Shown here: positions 29,580-37,950 of the stretch, in pieces
Numbering within the stretch: position 1 is the first letter of the stretch
How the letters are laid out: the number at the start of each line of letters is the position of its first letter
Source of the DNA: Rathayibacter sp. VKM Ac-2856
GTDB taxonomy: Bacteria; Actinomycetota; Actinomycetes; Actinomycetales; Microbacteriaceae
DNA: 64,000 bases
Reading direction: 5' to 3'
NCBI RefSeq assembly: GCF_013205055.1
Contig: NZ_JABMLF010000001.1
Location: 682,001 to 746,000, forward strand
Translations under genes and position numbers: made by a program
Notes under the pieces: generated by a model
The model's database searches: none
What the model was told of the DNA's origin: nothing
What the model saw: only the letters and a program-made list of their open reading frames with translations

Positions 29580-29606
29580 TTGGCACTCCGCAAGATTGAG
29601 TGCCAA
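29580..29606 (-). promoter_or_regulatory. CIRCE operator of hrcA-dnaJ
   Basis: A perfect inverted repeat TTGGCACTC-N9-GAGTGCCAA, the HrcA binding site. A -10 sequence TATGAT overlaps its upstream edge (29606-29611), so bound HrcA would cover the transcription start. Confidence 0.95.
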
Positions 29607-29795
29607 TCATAACCGCGCGCGCTGACAGGAGGCGGGGCTCGCCCAGGATCGGCCGACGCGCGCCGCGCTCAGGCCGGGGCTGCACCGTCCGCGCCGCGGT
29701 GTCATCGTCCGCGACACGACGGCATTGTCTCTGCCACCATGGACGCCGAGCGCCCGGGGTCGCCCGGCGCACCGATGCCCGAGACGGAGATCATC

Positions 29796-30170
29796 ATGTC
29801 GGCCACACCGCCCCCGCCGCCCGCATACGGGACCCCCGCACCGCCGCTGAACCCCGCGGACGAGAAGACCTGGGCGATCGTCACCCACGTCACGGGCATC
29901 TTCTTCAGCTTCCTGCCGTCGCTGATCGTCTACCTGGTCTTCAAGGGCCGCGGTCCGTTCCTCGAGGCGCACGCGAAGACCGCGCTGAACTTCCACCTGA
30001 CGACGCTGATCGCCTACGTCGCGGGGACGATCCTGACCTTCGTGCTCGTCGGCGTCGTGGTCTTCTTCATCGTGCCGATCCTCGTGATCGTCTTCGCGAT
30101 CATCGCCTCGGTCCGCGCCAGCGCGGGCGAGTACTACACGTACCCGCTCAGCATCCCCTTCTTCAAGTAG
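29796..30170 (+). CDS. DUF4870 membrane protein
   Basis: Small membrane protein of 124 aa. A Pro-rich N-terminus (MSATPPPPPAYGTPAPP) leads into LNPADEKTWAIVTHVTGIFF, then membrane segments at about residues 32-52, 68-88 and 88-105, with YLVFKGRGPFLEAHAKTALNF between them, a hallmark of DUF4870 (TIC20-like fold). The function of the family is unknown. ATG 29796 is preferred over an upstream ATG at 29739 because GGAG precedes it and the Pro-rich start is typical. It is divergent from hrcA and convergent with hemW, with a repeat between. Confidence 0.88.
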   Translation: MSATPPPPPAYGTPAPPLNPADEKTWAIVTHVTGIFFSFLPSLIVYLVFKGRGPFLEAHAKTALNFHLTTLIAYVAGTILTFVLVGVVVFFIVPILVIVFAIIASVRASAGEYYTYPLSIPFFK

Positions 30171-30222
30171 GCCGGCGCGGGGCCGTCCCGCCCGAGCGAC
30201 CAGCCGTCGCAGGCGGCGATCA

Positions 30223-30372
30223 ATGCTGGTCGAGTAGCCGCCGCAGGCGGCGTATCGAGACCCACGTGCGTCGGACGGTGGATCTCGATACGCGCGCTGC
30301 GCGCGCTACTCGATCAGCATGGTGCGCTCCACGCTGGTCGAGTAGCCGCCGCAGGCGGCGTATCGAGACCCA
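30223..30372. repeat. dispersed inverted repeat, copy 3, plus an extra left arm
   Basis: The core palindrome 30223-30322 (ATGCTGGTCGAGTAG ... CGATCAGCATGG) is followed by a further left arm at 30331-30372. The inner hairpins are CCGCC-gca-GGCGG in the left arms and GCGCGC-t-GCGCGC in the right arm. It lies between the convergent DUF4870 and hemW genes. Confidence 0.9.
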
Positions 30373-30392
30373 CGCGGTCGAACGTCGGCGCG

Positions 30393-31619
30393 TCAGCCGT
30401 CCGTCAGCCGGCGGACGACCGCGTCGGCCAGCAGCCGGCCGTGCAGCGTCAGCACGATGCGGCCGCCGAGCGCCGCCCGGCCGTCGACGAGACCGTCGGC
30501 GATGAGCCCCGCGACCTCGCGGCGCCGCTCCGGATCGATCGCGTCGATCGGCAGCCCGTCGGCGAGCCGCGAGCGCAGCAGCACGTCCTCGACCTGCCGC
30601 GTCGCCGCGTCGAGCGTCTCGCGCCCGGCCGCCGGCGAGACCCCCGAGTGCAGCCGCTCCGCGTACGCCGCCGGGTGCTTCACGTTCCACCAGCGCACTC
30701 CGCCCACGTGGCTGTGCGCGCCGGGACCGACGCCCCACCAGTCGTGCCCCAGCCAGTAGGACAGGTTGTGCCGCGACCGGTGCGCGTCGTCGCGCGCCCA
30801 GTTGCTCACCTCGTACCAGGAGTAGCCCGCCGCGGCGAGCCGCGCGTCCGCCAGCTCGTACATGTCGGCGGTCAGGTCGTCGTCCGGGGTCGCCACCTCG
30901 CCGCGGCGGATCTGCCGCGCGAGCTTCGTGCCGTCCTCGACGATCAGCGCGTACGCCGAGAGGTGATCGGGCCGGGTCGCCAGCGCCGAGTCGAGCGAGC
31001 GCTCCCAGTCGGCCAGCGACTCCCCCGGCGTGCCGTAGATCAGATCAAGGCTGACCTGCAGCCCCGCCTCGCGCGCCCACTCGACCACGAGCGGCACGCG
31101 CTCCGGATCGTGGGTGCGCTCGAGCGTCGCGAGCACGTGCGGCACCGCCGACTGCATCCCGAAGCTGACCCGGGTGAACCCGGCGTCGGCCAGCTCGCGC
31201 AGGTAGGCCGCGTCCACGGAGTCGGGGTTCGCCTCCGTCGTGACCTCGGCGTCGTCGGCGACGCCGAAGTGGCGCCGGAGCCCGCCCAGCATCCGCACCA
31301 GATCACCGGCGGGCAGCAGGGTGGGAGTGCCGCCCCCGAAGAACACGGTGGCCGCGGGGCGCCGGGGCAGCCCGGCGCTCTCGAGCACGCCCTCGCCGAG
31401 CGCCATCTCGGCGATCGCCTCGTCGGCGTAGTCCTGCTGCATCGCGCCGCGCAGCTCCGTCGCCGTGTAGGTGTTGAAGTCGCAGTAGCCGCACCGCACC
31501 CGGCAGAAGGGCACGTGCACGTACAGACCGAGGTCGCGGGTCTCGACGCCGTCGACGACGGAGGCCGGGAGGAGACCGTCGGCCGGTGCCGGATCGGCGA
31601 GCGGGAGGGCGCTCCCCAC
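30393..31619 (-). CDS. hemW: heme chaperone HemW (radical SAM, coproporphyrinogen oxidase-like)
   Basis: Radical SAM protein of 408 aa. The 4Fe-4S motif CRVRCGYC (C39, C43, C46) follows GLYVHVPF, and the glycine-rich SAM contact is VFFGGGTPTLLP. It continues with VTTEANPDSVD and FGMQS, then the HemW C-terminal domain (about residues 310-408). HemW binds haem and delivers it to target proteins; it was long misannotated as HemN. The start is a GTG one base after the DUF1990 stop, with GSALPLADPAPADGLLP matching relatives. It follows lepA as in many bacteria. Haem delivery fits with a cytochrome bd system in the same window. Confidence 0.93.
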   Translation of the reverse strand: MGSALPLADPAPADGLLPASVVDGVETRDLGLYVHVPFCRVRCGYCDFNTYTATELRGAMQQDYADEAIAEMALGEGVLESAGLPRRPAATVFFGGGTPTLLPAGDLVRMLGGLRRHFGVADDAEVTTEANPDSVDAAYLRELADAGFTRVSFGMQSAVPHVLATLERTHDPERVPLVVEWAREAGLQVSLDLIYGTPGESLADWERSLDSALATRPDHLSAYALIVEDGTKLARQIRRGEVATPDDDLTADMYELADARLAAAGYSWYEVSNWARDDAHRSRHNLSYWLGHDWWGVGPGAHSHVGGVRWWNVKHPAAYAERLHSGVSPAAGRETLDAATRQVEDVLLRSRLADGLPIDAIDPERRREVAGLIADGLVDGRAALGGRIVLTLHGRLLADAVVRRLTDG

Positions 31620-31620
31620 G

Positions 31621-32274
31621 TCAGCTGACGCGCGCCGGCAGCAGCGCGCGCAGGTACTTCTTGACCTGCCGCTTCTGCACGGCCCGGAGGACGGGGGTGC
31701 CGAGGCGGTAGAGGGCGGTGGAGGGACGCGAGAAGACGCGGATGACGAGCCAGACCGAGTCGTCGGCGCGCTTCTCCACCACGAACGACTCCTCGCCGCT
31801 CTCCGGGTGGCCCTCGAGGGTGCCGTAGGCGAAGCCGACCTGGTCGGGCTCGTCGACGACGTAGACGACCCGCACGGGAGCGTCGAAGGTCCGGCCGAGC
31901 AGGCTGATCTTGAGCACGGCCGTGACACCGGCGGTGATGTAGGGCGTGCCGTCCGCCGCGAACCGCTCCTCCGTGGGGCGGCTGGCGAGGTCGATCGGGG
32001 TCCCGGCGGAGTCGAAGTTGACCCCGGTGTACTGCACGCCGCTGCCGGAGGTGATGTCGCAGACGGTGATCCCGCTGCCGCGCTGCACGCCCCAGGTCAT
32101 CAGCGACGCGGTCGTGATGGCGAAGCGCTCGTCCCCGGAGCCCAGGCGCGCCTCGAAGCGCTCAGCGGTGAAGCCGTCCGGCGGGTACTCGAGCAGGTCC
32201 GGCGCGAGCGTGCCGCCGACCGCCGCGTAGGTGACCTGCGGCTGCCCCTCGAAGCTCGAGCGCCGGACGCTCAC
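31621..32274 (-). CDS. DUF1990 family protein
   Basis: A 217-aa protein matching DUF1990: [22 protein letters not shown] near the start, then [30 protein letters not shown] (the strongest family motif) and [21 protein letters not shown] near the end. The fold is thought to be START/lipid-binding-like; no enzyme activity is known. The GTG start overlaps the lepA stop by GTGA and the stop is 1 base before hemW, so it is part of a lepA-DUF1990-hemW operon. Confidence 0.88.
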   Translation of the reverse strand: MSVRRSSFEGQPQVTYAAVGGTLAPDLLEYPPDGFTAERFEARLGSGDERFAITTASLMTWGVQRGSGITVCDITSGSGVQYTGVNFDSAGTPIDLASRPTEERFAADGTPYITAGVTAVLKISLLGRTFDAPVRVVYVVDEPDQVGFAYGTLEGHPESGEESFVVEKRADDSVWLVIRVFSRPSTALYRLGTPVLRAVQKRQVKKYLRALLPARVS

Positions 32275-34121
32275 TTCTTGTCCTTCGTCTCGACGTCACC
32301 GCTCAGGGCGGCGATGAACGCCTCCTGCGGGACCTCGACGCGGCCGACCATCTTCATGCGCTTCTTGCCCTCCTTCTGCTTCTCGAGCAGCTTGCGCTTG
32401 CGGGTGATGTCACCGCCGTAGCACTTGGCGAGGACGTCCTTGCGCATCGCGCTGATCGACTCGCGCGCGATGATGCGAGCGCCGATCGCCGCCTGGATGG
32501 GCACCTCGAACTGCTGGCGCGGGATGAGCTTGCGCAGCCGCCCGGTCATCAGCACGCCGTAGGCGTAGGCCTTGTCGCGGTGGACGATCGCGCTGAACGC
32601 GTCGACCTGCTCCCCCTGCAGCAGGATGTCGACCTTCACCAGGTCGGCCTCCTGGTCGCCGGCGGGCTCGTAGTCGAGCGAGGCGTAGCCGGCCGTCTTG
32701 GACTTCAGGTTGTCGAAGAAGTCGAAGACGATCTCGCCGAGGGGCATGTGGTAGCGGATCTCGACCCGGTCCTCACCGAGGTACTCCATGCCGATCAGCG
32801 TGCCGCGACGGCTCTGGCAGAGCTCCATGATCGTGCCGACGTAGTCCTTCGGCGCGAGGATCGCGGCGCGGACGATCGGCTCGGTGACGCTGGCGATCTT
32901 GCCGACGGGGAACTCGCTCGGGTTGGTCACCGTGACAGTGCTCTTGTCGTCGGTGGTGACCTCGTAGATGACGGACGGGGCCGTGGTGATGAGGTCGAGG
33001 CCGAACTCGCGGTCGAGCCGCTCGGTGACGATCTCGAGGTGCAGGAGGCCGAGGAAGCCGCAGCGGAAGCCGAAGCCGAGCGCGACGGAGGTCTCGGGCT
33101 CGTACACGAGCGCGGCGTCGGAGAGCTTGAGCTTGTCGAGCGCCTCGCGGAGGTCGGGGTAGTCGCTGCCGTCGATCGGGTAGAGACCCGAGAAGACCAT
33201 CGGCAGCGGCTCGGTGTAGCCGGGCAGCGCCTCGGTGGCGGGCTTGGACGCCGTCGTGACGGTGTCGCCGACCTTGGACTGGCGGACGTCCTTCACACCG
33301 GTGATCAGGTAGCCGACCTCGCCGACGCCGAGACCCTTGGTCGACACGGGCTCCGGGCTGGAGACGCCGATCTCGAGGATCTCGTGGGTCGCGCGGGTCG
33401 ACATCATCTGGATCTTCTCGCGCGGCGAGAGCTGGCCGTCGATCATCCGGACGTAGGTGACGACGCCGCGGTAGGAGTCGTAGACCGAGTCGAAGATCAT
33501 CGCGCGGGCCGGGGCGTTCTTGTCGCCGACCGGCGCGGGGACCAGCTCGGTGACGCGGTCGAGCAGCGCCTCGACGCCGACGCCGGTCTTGCCGGAGACG
33601 CGGAGCACGTCGGCCGGGTCGCCGCCGATGAGGCTCGCGAGCTCGGCCGCGTACTTCTCGGGGTCGGCCGCGGGGAGGTCGATCTTGTTGAGGACGGGGA
33701 TGATCGCGAGGTCGTTCTCGAGGGCGAGGTAGAGGTTCGCGAGGGTCTGCGCCTCGATGCCCTGAGCGGCGTCGACCAGCAGGATCGCGCCCTCGCACGC
33801 GGCGAGCGAGCGGCTGACCTCGTAGGAGAAGTCGACGTGGCCGGGGGTGTCGATCATGTTGAGCGCGAAGGTCTGCCCGTCGCGCTCCCACGGCATCCGC
33901 ACGGCCTGCGACTTGATCGTGATGCCGCGCTCGCGCTCGATGTCCATCCGATCGAGGTACTGCGCGCGCATCGCGCGGTCCTCGACCACGCCGGTGATGC
34001 CGAGCATGCGATCGGCGAGGGTGGACTTGCCGTGATCGATGTGGGCGATGATGCAGAAGTTGCGGATGGACGCCGGATCGGTCGCGGCGGGCTCGAGCCC
34101 GAGGTGTGCACGTGGAGACAT
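32271..34121 (-). CDS. lepA: elongation factor 4 (LepA)
   Basis: Ribosomal GTPase, 616 aa, involved in 30S biogenesis and elongation under ionic stress. G1 is [18 protein letters not shown]2 lies in [13 protein letters not shown]3 is [18 protein letters not shown] and G4 is [12 protein letters not shown]. Domains II, III and the EF-G-like V follow, and the LepA-specific C-terminal domain ends with [23 protein letters not shown] 34121 gives the family start [22 protein letters not shown]; the upstream frame is unconserved. First gene of the operon with DUF1990 and hemW. Confidence 0.97.
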   Translation of the reverse strand: MSPRAHLGLEPAATDPASIRNFCIIAHIDHGKSTLADRMLGITGVVEDRAMRAQYLDRMDIERERGITIKSQAVRMPWERDGQTFALNMIDTPGHVDFSYEVSRSLAACEGAILLVDAAQGIEAQTLANLYLALENDLAIIPVLNKIDLPAADPEKYAAELASLIGGDPADVLRVSGKTGVGVEALLDRVTELVPAPVGDKNAPARAMIFDSVYDSYRGVVTYVRMIDGQLSPREKIQMMSTRATHEILEIGVSSPEPVSTKGLGVGEVGYLITGVKDVRQSKVGDTVTTASKPATEALPGYTEPLPMVFSGLYPIDGSDYPDLREALDKLKLSDAALVYEPETSVALGFGFRCGFLGLLHLEIVTERLDREFGLDLITTAPSVIYEVTTDDKSTVTVTNPSEFPVGKIASVTEPIVRAAILAPKDYVGTIMELCQSRRGTLIGMEYLGEDRVEIRYHMPLGEIVFDFFDNLKSKTAGYASLDYEPAGDQEADLVKVDILLQGEQVDAFSAIVHRDKAYAYGVLMTGRLRKLIPRQQFEVPIQAAIGARIIARESISAMRKDVLAKCYGGDITRKRKLLEKQKEGKKRMKMVGRVEVPQEAFIAALSGDVETKDKK

Positions 34122-34269
34122 CGTGCGTCCAGTGTCCCACGGCCGGGGTCCGGCGGCGGGCGAGGGGCCGGGACCGACCGGATGCGGTGCATAACATCGG
34201 CTGTTCCGCGGTCTCATAGCCCCTCGGCGACGGGATCGCCTCTCGGCTGATGTTCTGCAGCCGCCGCGC

Positions 34270-34758
34270 CTAGAGGTCCAGACCGTAGGTGCGCGTCGGC
34301 TCGATCCCGGGCGGATTCTCGCGGTCACCCAGCCGGACGAAGCCCATGCTCTCGTAGAGGGCGTGCGCCGCGCGCATCTCGGTCCCGCTGTTCATCACGA
34401 CCCGCTGGAGGCCGCGCTCGACGGCGAGCATCACGACGAACTCGGTGAGCAGGCGTCCGAGGCCGCGGCCCCGCGCCTCCGGGGCGACGGCGAGCAGCCG
34501 CCAGTCGAGCTCGCCGGGGCGCCCGAGGGAATAGAGGCTGCGGCCCGGCGCGGCGGTCGTGACGGTCGCGAGGATCGTCCCCTCCGCCTCCGCGACCCAG
34601 ACCTCGCCCTCGGTGTCGTGCCGGGCGACGTCGGCGACGTCCGCCGCGTACTCCTCCCCCAGCTCGTAGTCGTGGGCGTAGGCGGCGAGGCGCAGGCGCG
34701 AGACCGCGGCATACTCCTCCGGGCGCACCCGGCGGACCAGGACGTCCTCGGTGCTCAC
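34270..34758 (-). CDS. GNAT-family N-acetyltransferase
   Basis: Acetyl-CoA-dependent transferase fold, 162 aa. The acetyl-CoA loop is [20 protein letters not shown] (R/QxxGxG/A, about residues 95-115), with [27 protein letters not shown] before the final strand. The substrate is unknown. The GTG start overlaps the aminotransferase stop by GTGA, so the two form an operon; the transferase may act on a product of that pathway, but this is inference. Confidence 0.88.
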   Translation of the reverse strand: MSTEDVLVRRVRPEEYAAVSRLRLAAYAHDYELGEEYAADVADVARHDTEGEVWVAEAEGTILATVTTAAPGRSLYSLGRPGELDWRLLAVAPEARGRGLGRLLTEFVVMLAVERGLQRVVMNSGTEMRAAHALYESMGFVRLGDRENPPGIEPTRTYGLDL

Positions 34759-35927
34759 GCGGGCACCGCCGTCGCGGGGGCCGGCAGTGCGCGCAGCCCG
34801 TGCTCGAGAGCGGCCGGGTCGGCGGCGAGGCAGACGCGGATCCAACCCTCGCCGGTGCGGCCGAAGGCGCTGCCGGGTGCGACCGCCACGAGGGTCTCGA
34901 GCAGGAAGGACTCCGCCCAGGACGCGACGTCGCCGTCGCTCGCGTGCGAGACGTCGATCCAGAGGTAGAAGGCGCCCTCCGGCTCGCGGAAGCGGATGCC
35001 GCGCTCGTCGAGCAGCGCCGTCGCGAGCCGCAGGTTGGCGAGGTAGTGCGCGGAGGCGTCCTCGACCGCGTCCTGCGGGCCGGTCAGCGCCGCGAGGGCC
35101 GCGCGCTGGTCGGGCGTCGCGACGCAGCTGATCGTCGCCTCCTGCACGGTGACCATCGTCGACGTCAGGCCGGGCGGGGTCACCAGGTAGCCGACGCGCA
35201 CGCCGGTCATCGCGTAGGTCTTCGAGAGCGAGAAGACGCTGAAGACGCGGTCGTCGTCGTGGCCGGCCTCCTGCGCGAGCGCGGCGAGGCTCACGTGCGG
35301 GCGGCCGTAGGTGAAGCGCTCGTAGACCTCGTCGCTGATGATCCAGAGGTCGTGGCGGCGGGCGAAGTCGAGCAGCCGCTCGAGCATCGGACGCGGTAGG
35401 ACGATGCCGAGCGGGTTCGAGGGGCTGTTGACGATGATCACGCGGGTGCGGTCGGTGACGATCCGCTCGAGCTCGTCGAGATCGGGCAGGAAGGCGTTCT
35501 CAGCGCGCAGCGTGTAGGGCACGGGGACGGCGCCGATCATCCGGGCGTTCATCGTGAAGGTGGTGTAGCCGGGGTCGGGCAGGAGCACCTCGTCGCCCGG
35601 GCCGAGCGTCAGCGTCATCGCCTGGTGCAGCGCCTGCGTCGCGCCGACCGTGACCCATACCTGCTCGACGTCGGCGTGGACGCCGTTGTCGCGGGCGAGC
35701 TTGGCGACGATCGCGCGACGGAGCTCCATCAGGCCGCCGTTGGGTCCGTAGCCGGTGTCGTCCGCGGCCCACGCGGCCCGGGCCGCCTCGATGATGTGCG
35801 GAGCGACGGGGACGTCGGGCTCCCCCACCGCGAGCAGCGTCACGCCCTCCAGACGGAGGGCGATCTCGAACAGCCGGCGGATGCCCGAGGGCGGAACGGC
35901 GGGGATGTGATCGGCGAGTCGGGGCAT
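34755..35927 (-). CDS. class I/II pyridoxal-phosphate aminotransferase
   Basis: Aspartate-aminotransferase-fold enzyme, 390 aa. DTGYGPNGGLMELRRAIV near the N-terminus, VGATQALHQAM (PLP phosphate), NSPSNPLGIVLP, IISDEVYERFTYG (Asp/Tyr to PLP) and the Schiff-base lysine in FSLSKTYAMTGVRVGYL are present, with the substrate Arg in the late WIRVCLAADP. This resembles family Ig/AspC-like proteins acting on Asp, aromatic or other amino acids; specificity is not readable. A TAGCCT -10 ends 8 bases before the ATG, and a perfect palindrome covers the expected -35 zone. Confidence 0.92.
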   Translation of the reverse strand: MPRLADHIPAVPPSGIRRLFEIALRLEGVTLLAVGEPDVPVAPHIIEAARAAWAADDTGYGPNGGLMELRRAIVAKLARDNGVHADVEQVWVTVGATQALHQAMTLTLGPGDEVLLPDPGYTTFTMNARMIGAVPVPYTLRAENAFLPDLDELERIVTDRTRVIIVNSPSNPLGIVLPRPMLERLLDFARRHDLWIISDEVYERFTYGRPHVSLAALAQEAGHDDDRVFSVFSLSKTYAMTGVRVGYLVTPPGLTSTMVTVQEATISCVATPDQRAALAALTGPQDAVEDASAHYLANLRLATALLDERGIRFREPEGAFYLWIDVSHASDGDVASWAESFLLETLVAVAPGSAFGRTGEGWIRVCLAADPAALEHGLRALPAPATAVPA

Positions 35928-35952
35928 CGCTGGTCAGGCTACTGGCGGCTCC

Positions 35953-36021
35953 CTCCCGCGAGATGCCACTTGCGCACGCCTCGCGCGGCGTGTCGCGTGC
36001 ACAGGTGGCATCTCGCGGGAG
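35953..36021. repeat. perfect 17-bp-arm palindrome between the aminotransferase gene and rpsT
   Basis: Arms 35953-35969 (CTCCCGCGAGATGCCAC) and 36005-36021 are exact reverse complements. The 35-base centre also pairs in part, giving one long stem. It lies 26 bases upstream of the rpsT -35 and over the likely -35 region of the divergent aminotransferase. It could be an operator, a terminator-like barrier or another dispersed repeat. Confidence 0.85.
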
Positions 36022-36046
36022 AGGGCGTGCGGGCGGAGCGGCGCGG

Positions 36047-36075
36047 TTGAAGGGTGGCGGCGGGTGCGCTAAAGT
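36047..36075 (+). promoter_or_regulatory. rpsT promoter
   Basis: TTGAAG (36047-36052), a 17-base spacer, and TAAAGT (36070-36075): the best sigma-70-type promoter in the window. The start at about 36082 would give a leader of roughly 145 bases, containing a CTCCAC/GTGGAG stem near 36090-36114. The leader may take part in S20 autoregulation, which is inferred. Confidence 0.7.
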
Positions 36076-36226
36076 TCCTTGTTGGCTTGCGCTCCACCAT
36101 TGGCGTGTGTGGAGTGATTCAGAAGCCGGCGACCTCCAGTCGCACCCGGATGGCGTTCCACGCCACCGGAAGGGGCACTCCGTCGAGTAGCCGGCTGCAC
36201 ACACATCCGAGAAGAAGGTAATAGAC

Positions 36227-36487
36227 GTGGCAAACATCAAGTCGCAGATCAAGCGCAACCTCACCAACAAGAAGGCCAACGAGCGCAACAAGGCGGTCAA
36301 GAGCGAGCTGAAGACCGCCGTCCGCGCGGTGCACACCGCCATCGCCGCCGGCGACTCCGAGAAGGCCGCCACCGCGCTCGCCTTCGCCGCCAAGAAGCTC
36401 GACAAGGCCTCGAGCAAGGGCGTCATCCACAAGAACCAGGCCGCGAACCGCAAGTCGGCCATCGCGAAGCAGGTCGCCGCGCTGTAA
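36227..36487 (+). CDS. rpsT: 30S ribosomal protein S20
   Basis: Primary 16S rRNA-binding protein, 86 aa. It begins [26 protein letters not shown] from a GTG start, is highly basic and helical, and ends [22 protein letters not shown], matching bS20 in full. The ribosome site GAAGAAGG is 10 bases upstream. It is a single gene with its own promoter and strong downstream terminator, in the usual location next to holA and lepA. Confidence 0.98.
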   Translation: MANIKSQIKRNLTNKKANERNKAVKSELKTAVRAVHTAIAAGDSEKAATALAFAAKKLDKASSKGVIHKNQAANRKSAIAKQVAAL

Positions 36488-36504
36488 AGCTGCGTCTCGC
36501 ACCG

Positions 36505-36543
36505 ACGACGAAGGGTCCGGCCTCTGGCCGGGCCCTTCGTCGT
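36505..36543 (+). terminator. rpsT terminator
   Basis: Long stem: 36505-36522 (ACGACGAAGGGTCCGGCC) pairs with 36526-36543 with one mismatch around a 3-base loop, starting 18 bases after the stop codon. There is no T-tract. Confidence 0.8.
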
Positions 36544-36555
36544 TGGTGCTCGCCG

Positions 36556-36811
36556 TCGACGGGCTCCTCGTTCCTCGTCGCCCGTCGCTCAGTCGGCCTC
36601 TCGAGATGGGCGCGCGGGTGGAGCGGGTCGCGCTCCGGCTACGACGATTCGCTGGCACGCGAATCGCCGGTGAGCCTGCGCCCGACTCGACGGGCTCCTC
36701 GTTCCTCGTCGCCCGTCGCGCAGTCGGCCTCTCGAGACGGGCGCGCGGGTGGAGCGGGTCGCGCTCCGGCTACGACGATTCGCTGACACGCGAATCGCCG
36801 GTGAGCCTGCG
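36556..36811. repeat. tandem repeat, two near-identical 125-bp units, 131-bp period
   Basis: Units 36556-36680 and 36687-36811 differ at only a few positions. Each unit contains three potential hairpins: GACGGGC...GCCCGTC, GGAGCG...CGCTCC and GATTCGC...GCGAATC. No convincing ORF or ribosome site is present. The region lies between the rpsT terminator and a small membrane gene. It may be a non-coding RNA-like or mobile repeat; function unknown. Confidence 0.85.
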
Positions 36812-36879
36812 GGAAGGCAGCTGGTACGACTCCTCGAGGTCCTGGCGTCGGGCGCATTTCGCCTTCGCGGGACTTTCTT

Positions 36880-36917
36880 GCTGGTCGAGTAGGCCCGCAG
36901 GGGCGTATCGAGACCCC
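36880..36917. repeat. dispersed inverted repeat, isolated left arm
   Basis: A single arm, GCTGGTCGAGTAGGCCCGCA through GGGCGTATCGAGACCCC, of the family seen at 5556, 17433, 30223 and 37797. No partner arm is nearby. Confidence 0.8.
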
Positions 36918-36987
36918 GCGGGCGGACATCCGGTAGCCTCGCGCTGACGGGCGGCTCCCGCGTGAGCCGGCGCGCGATCGGGGGATC

Positions 36988-37344
36988 ATGACGACGACGG
37001 GCACGACGCAGACGACGACGACGCAGACGACGACACCGAGGAGTCAGACCAGGGCGGTCCTGCTCGGGGCGCTCGGCATGATCGTCGTGCCGCTCGCGAT
37101 CGTGGTGGGGACGAACTCCTGGACCGCGCCGGACGCGGCGGACTGGGTGCGGATGGCCCTCGGCTCGGTGATCGCAGCGCTGGTCTCGGTCGTCGCGGCC
37201 TGGTGGCTCGCGTTCGACCGCCGTCGCGCGGGCGCTCCCGGCCGCACCTGGTTCTGGGGCGTCGCCTGCCTGTTCACGCTCAGCGCCGTCTCGACGATCT
37301 CCTCCGCCGCGGATCGACTGACCAGCCTGATCGAGGCGGGCTGA
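36988..37344 (+). CDS. hypothetical membrane protein with Thr/Gln-rich N-terminus
   Basis: 118 aa, no recognised family. The first 16 residues are a low-complexity Thr/Gln run (MTTTGTTQTTTTQTTTPRS), then three hydrophobic segments at about 22-42, 52-72 and 86-102, with a basic loop FDRRRAGAPGRT. GGGGG precedes the ATG at 5 bases, and a TAGCCT hexamer lies about 50 bases upstream. It is followed after 2 bases by a second small membrane protein, so the two form an operon. Function unknown; the topology suggests an inner-membrane accessory protein. Confidence 0.7.
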   Translation: MTTTGTTQTTTTQTTTPRSQTRAVLLGALGMIVVPLAIVVGTNSWTAPDAADWVRMALGSVIAALVSVVAAWWLAFDRRRAGAPGRTWFWGVACLFTLSAVSTISSAADRLTSLIEAG

Positions 37345-37346
37345 GG

Positions 37347-37772
37347 GTGCCCGCGGAGAACGGCGCCGTCGCCGCACCACCGTCCGCTCGACCGCAGTCG
37401 GCGGGCCGCGGTGCGCGGGTCGCCTTCTGGTGGATCGCCTGCCTCGGACTCCCCGCCGCGCTCTTCTCGTGGTGCTGGTACGGCTTCGCGTTGCTCGAGG
37501 CGCAGTCGGAGCAGGGCAAGGCCCTGGCTGCGGGGACCACGATGGCGGGCTTCGGCGAGACCGTCGGTGGTGTCCCGGTCGCCCTCGCGCACTTGGCGGG
37601 GCTGATCCTGCTCCTCGTGACGGCGCGGAAGGGCTATCCCGGCGCCGCGATCGCCATGGCCGTGGTCGCGCTGATCGTGGCCTCCGCGATCGGGCTCGCC
37701 GCCGCGCAGCTCGCCTTCGGCTGGGCTGTCTTCCACTTCGACTCGGAGAACCGGCAGACGTACGTGCCCTGA
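37347..37772 (+). CDS. hypothetical membrane protein, second of a pair
   Basis: 141 aa from a GTG two bases after the preceding stop. The N-terminus is polar and Ala/Pro-rich (PAENGAVAAPPSARPQ), followed by hydrophobic segments at about 24-45, 70-92 and 98-122, and a polar end FHFDSENRQTYVP. I do not recognise a family. Close spacing with the gene before it implies joint expression and perhaps a complex. It is followed by repeat copy 4. Confidence 0.65.
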   Translation: MPAENGAVAAPPSARPQSAGRGARVAFWWIACLGLPAALFSWCWYGFALLEAQSEQGKALAAGTTMAGFGETVGGVPVALAHLAGLILLLVTARKGYPGAAIAMAVVALIVASAIGLAAAQLAFGWAVFHFDSENRQTYVP

Positions 37773-37796
37773 CCGGTCGGCGCAGGTGCTGGGCGC

Positions 37797-37929
37797 GTGG
37801 ATCTCGATACGCCCGCTGCGCGGGCTGCTCGATCAGCATGGTCGGGGCAAACCCGTCCGGCCGCTCGACGACCGCATCCTGCGCCTGCACGCTGGTCGAG
37901 TAGCCCCGCAGGGGCGTATCGAGACCCAC
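37797..37929. repeat. dispersed inverted repeat, copy 4, arms in reversed order
   Basis: Here the right-type arm comes first (37797-37841, GTGGATCTCGATACG ... GATCAGCATGG) and the left-type arm second (37888-37929, CACGCTGGTCGAGTAG ... GAGACCCAC), around a 46-base unrelated centre. The inner hairpins are CCCGC-t-GCGGG-like and CCCC-gca-GGGG. It lies between a small membrane gene and convergent holA. Confidence 0.85.
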
Positions 37930-37950
37930 CCGCCGGAGATGCGCCGCGCG

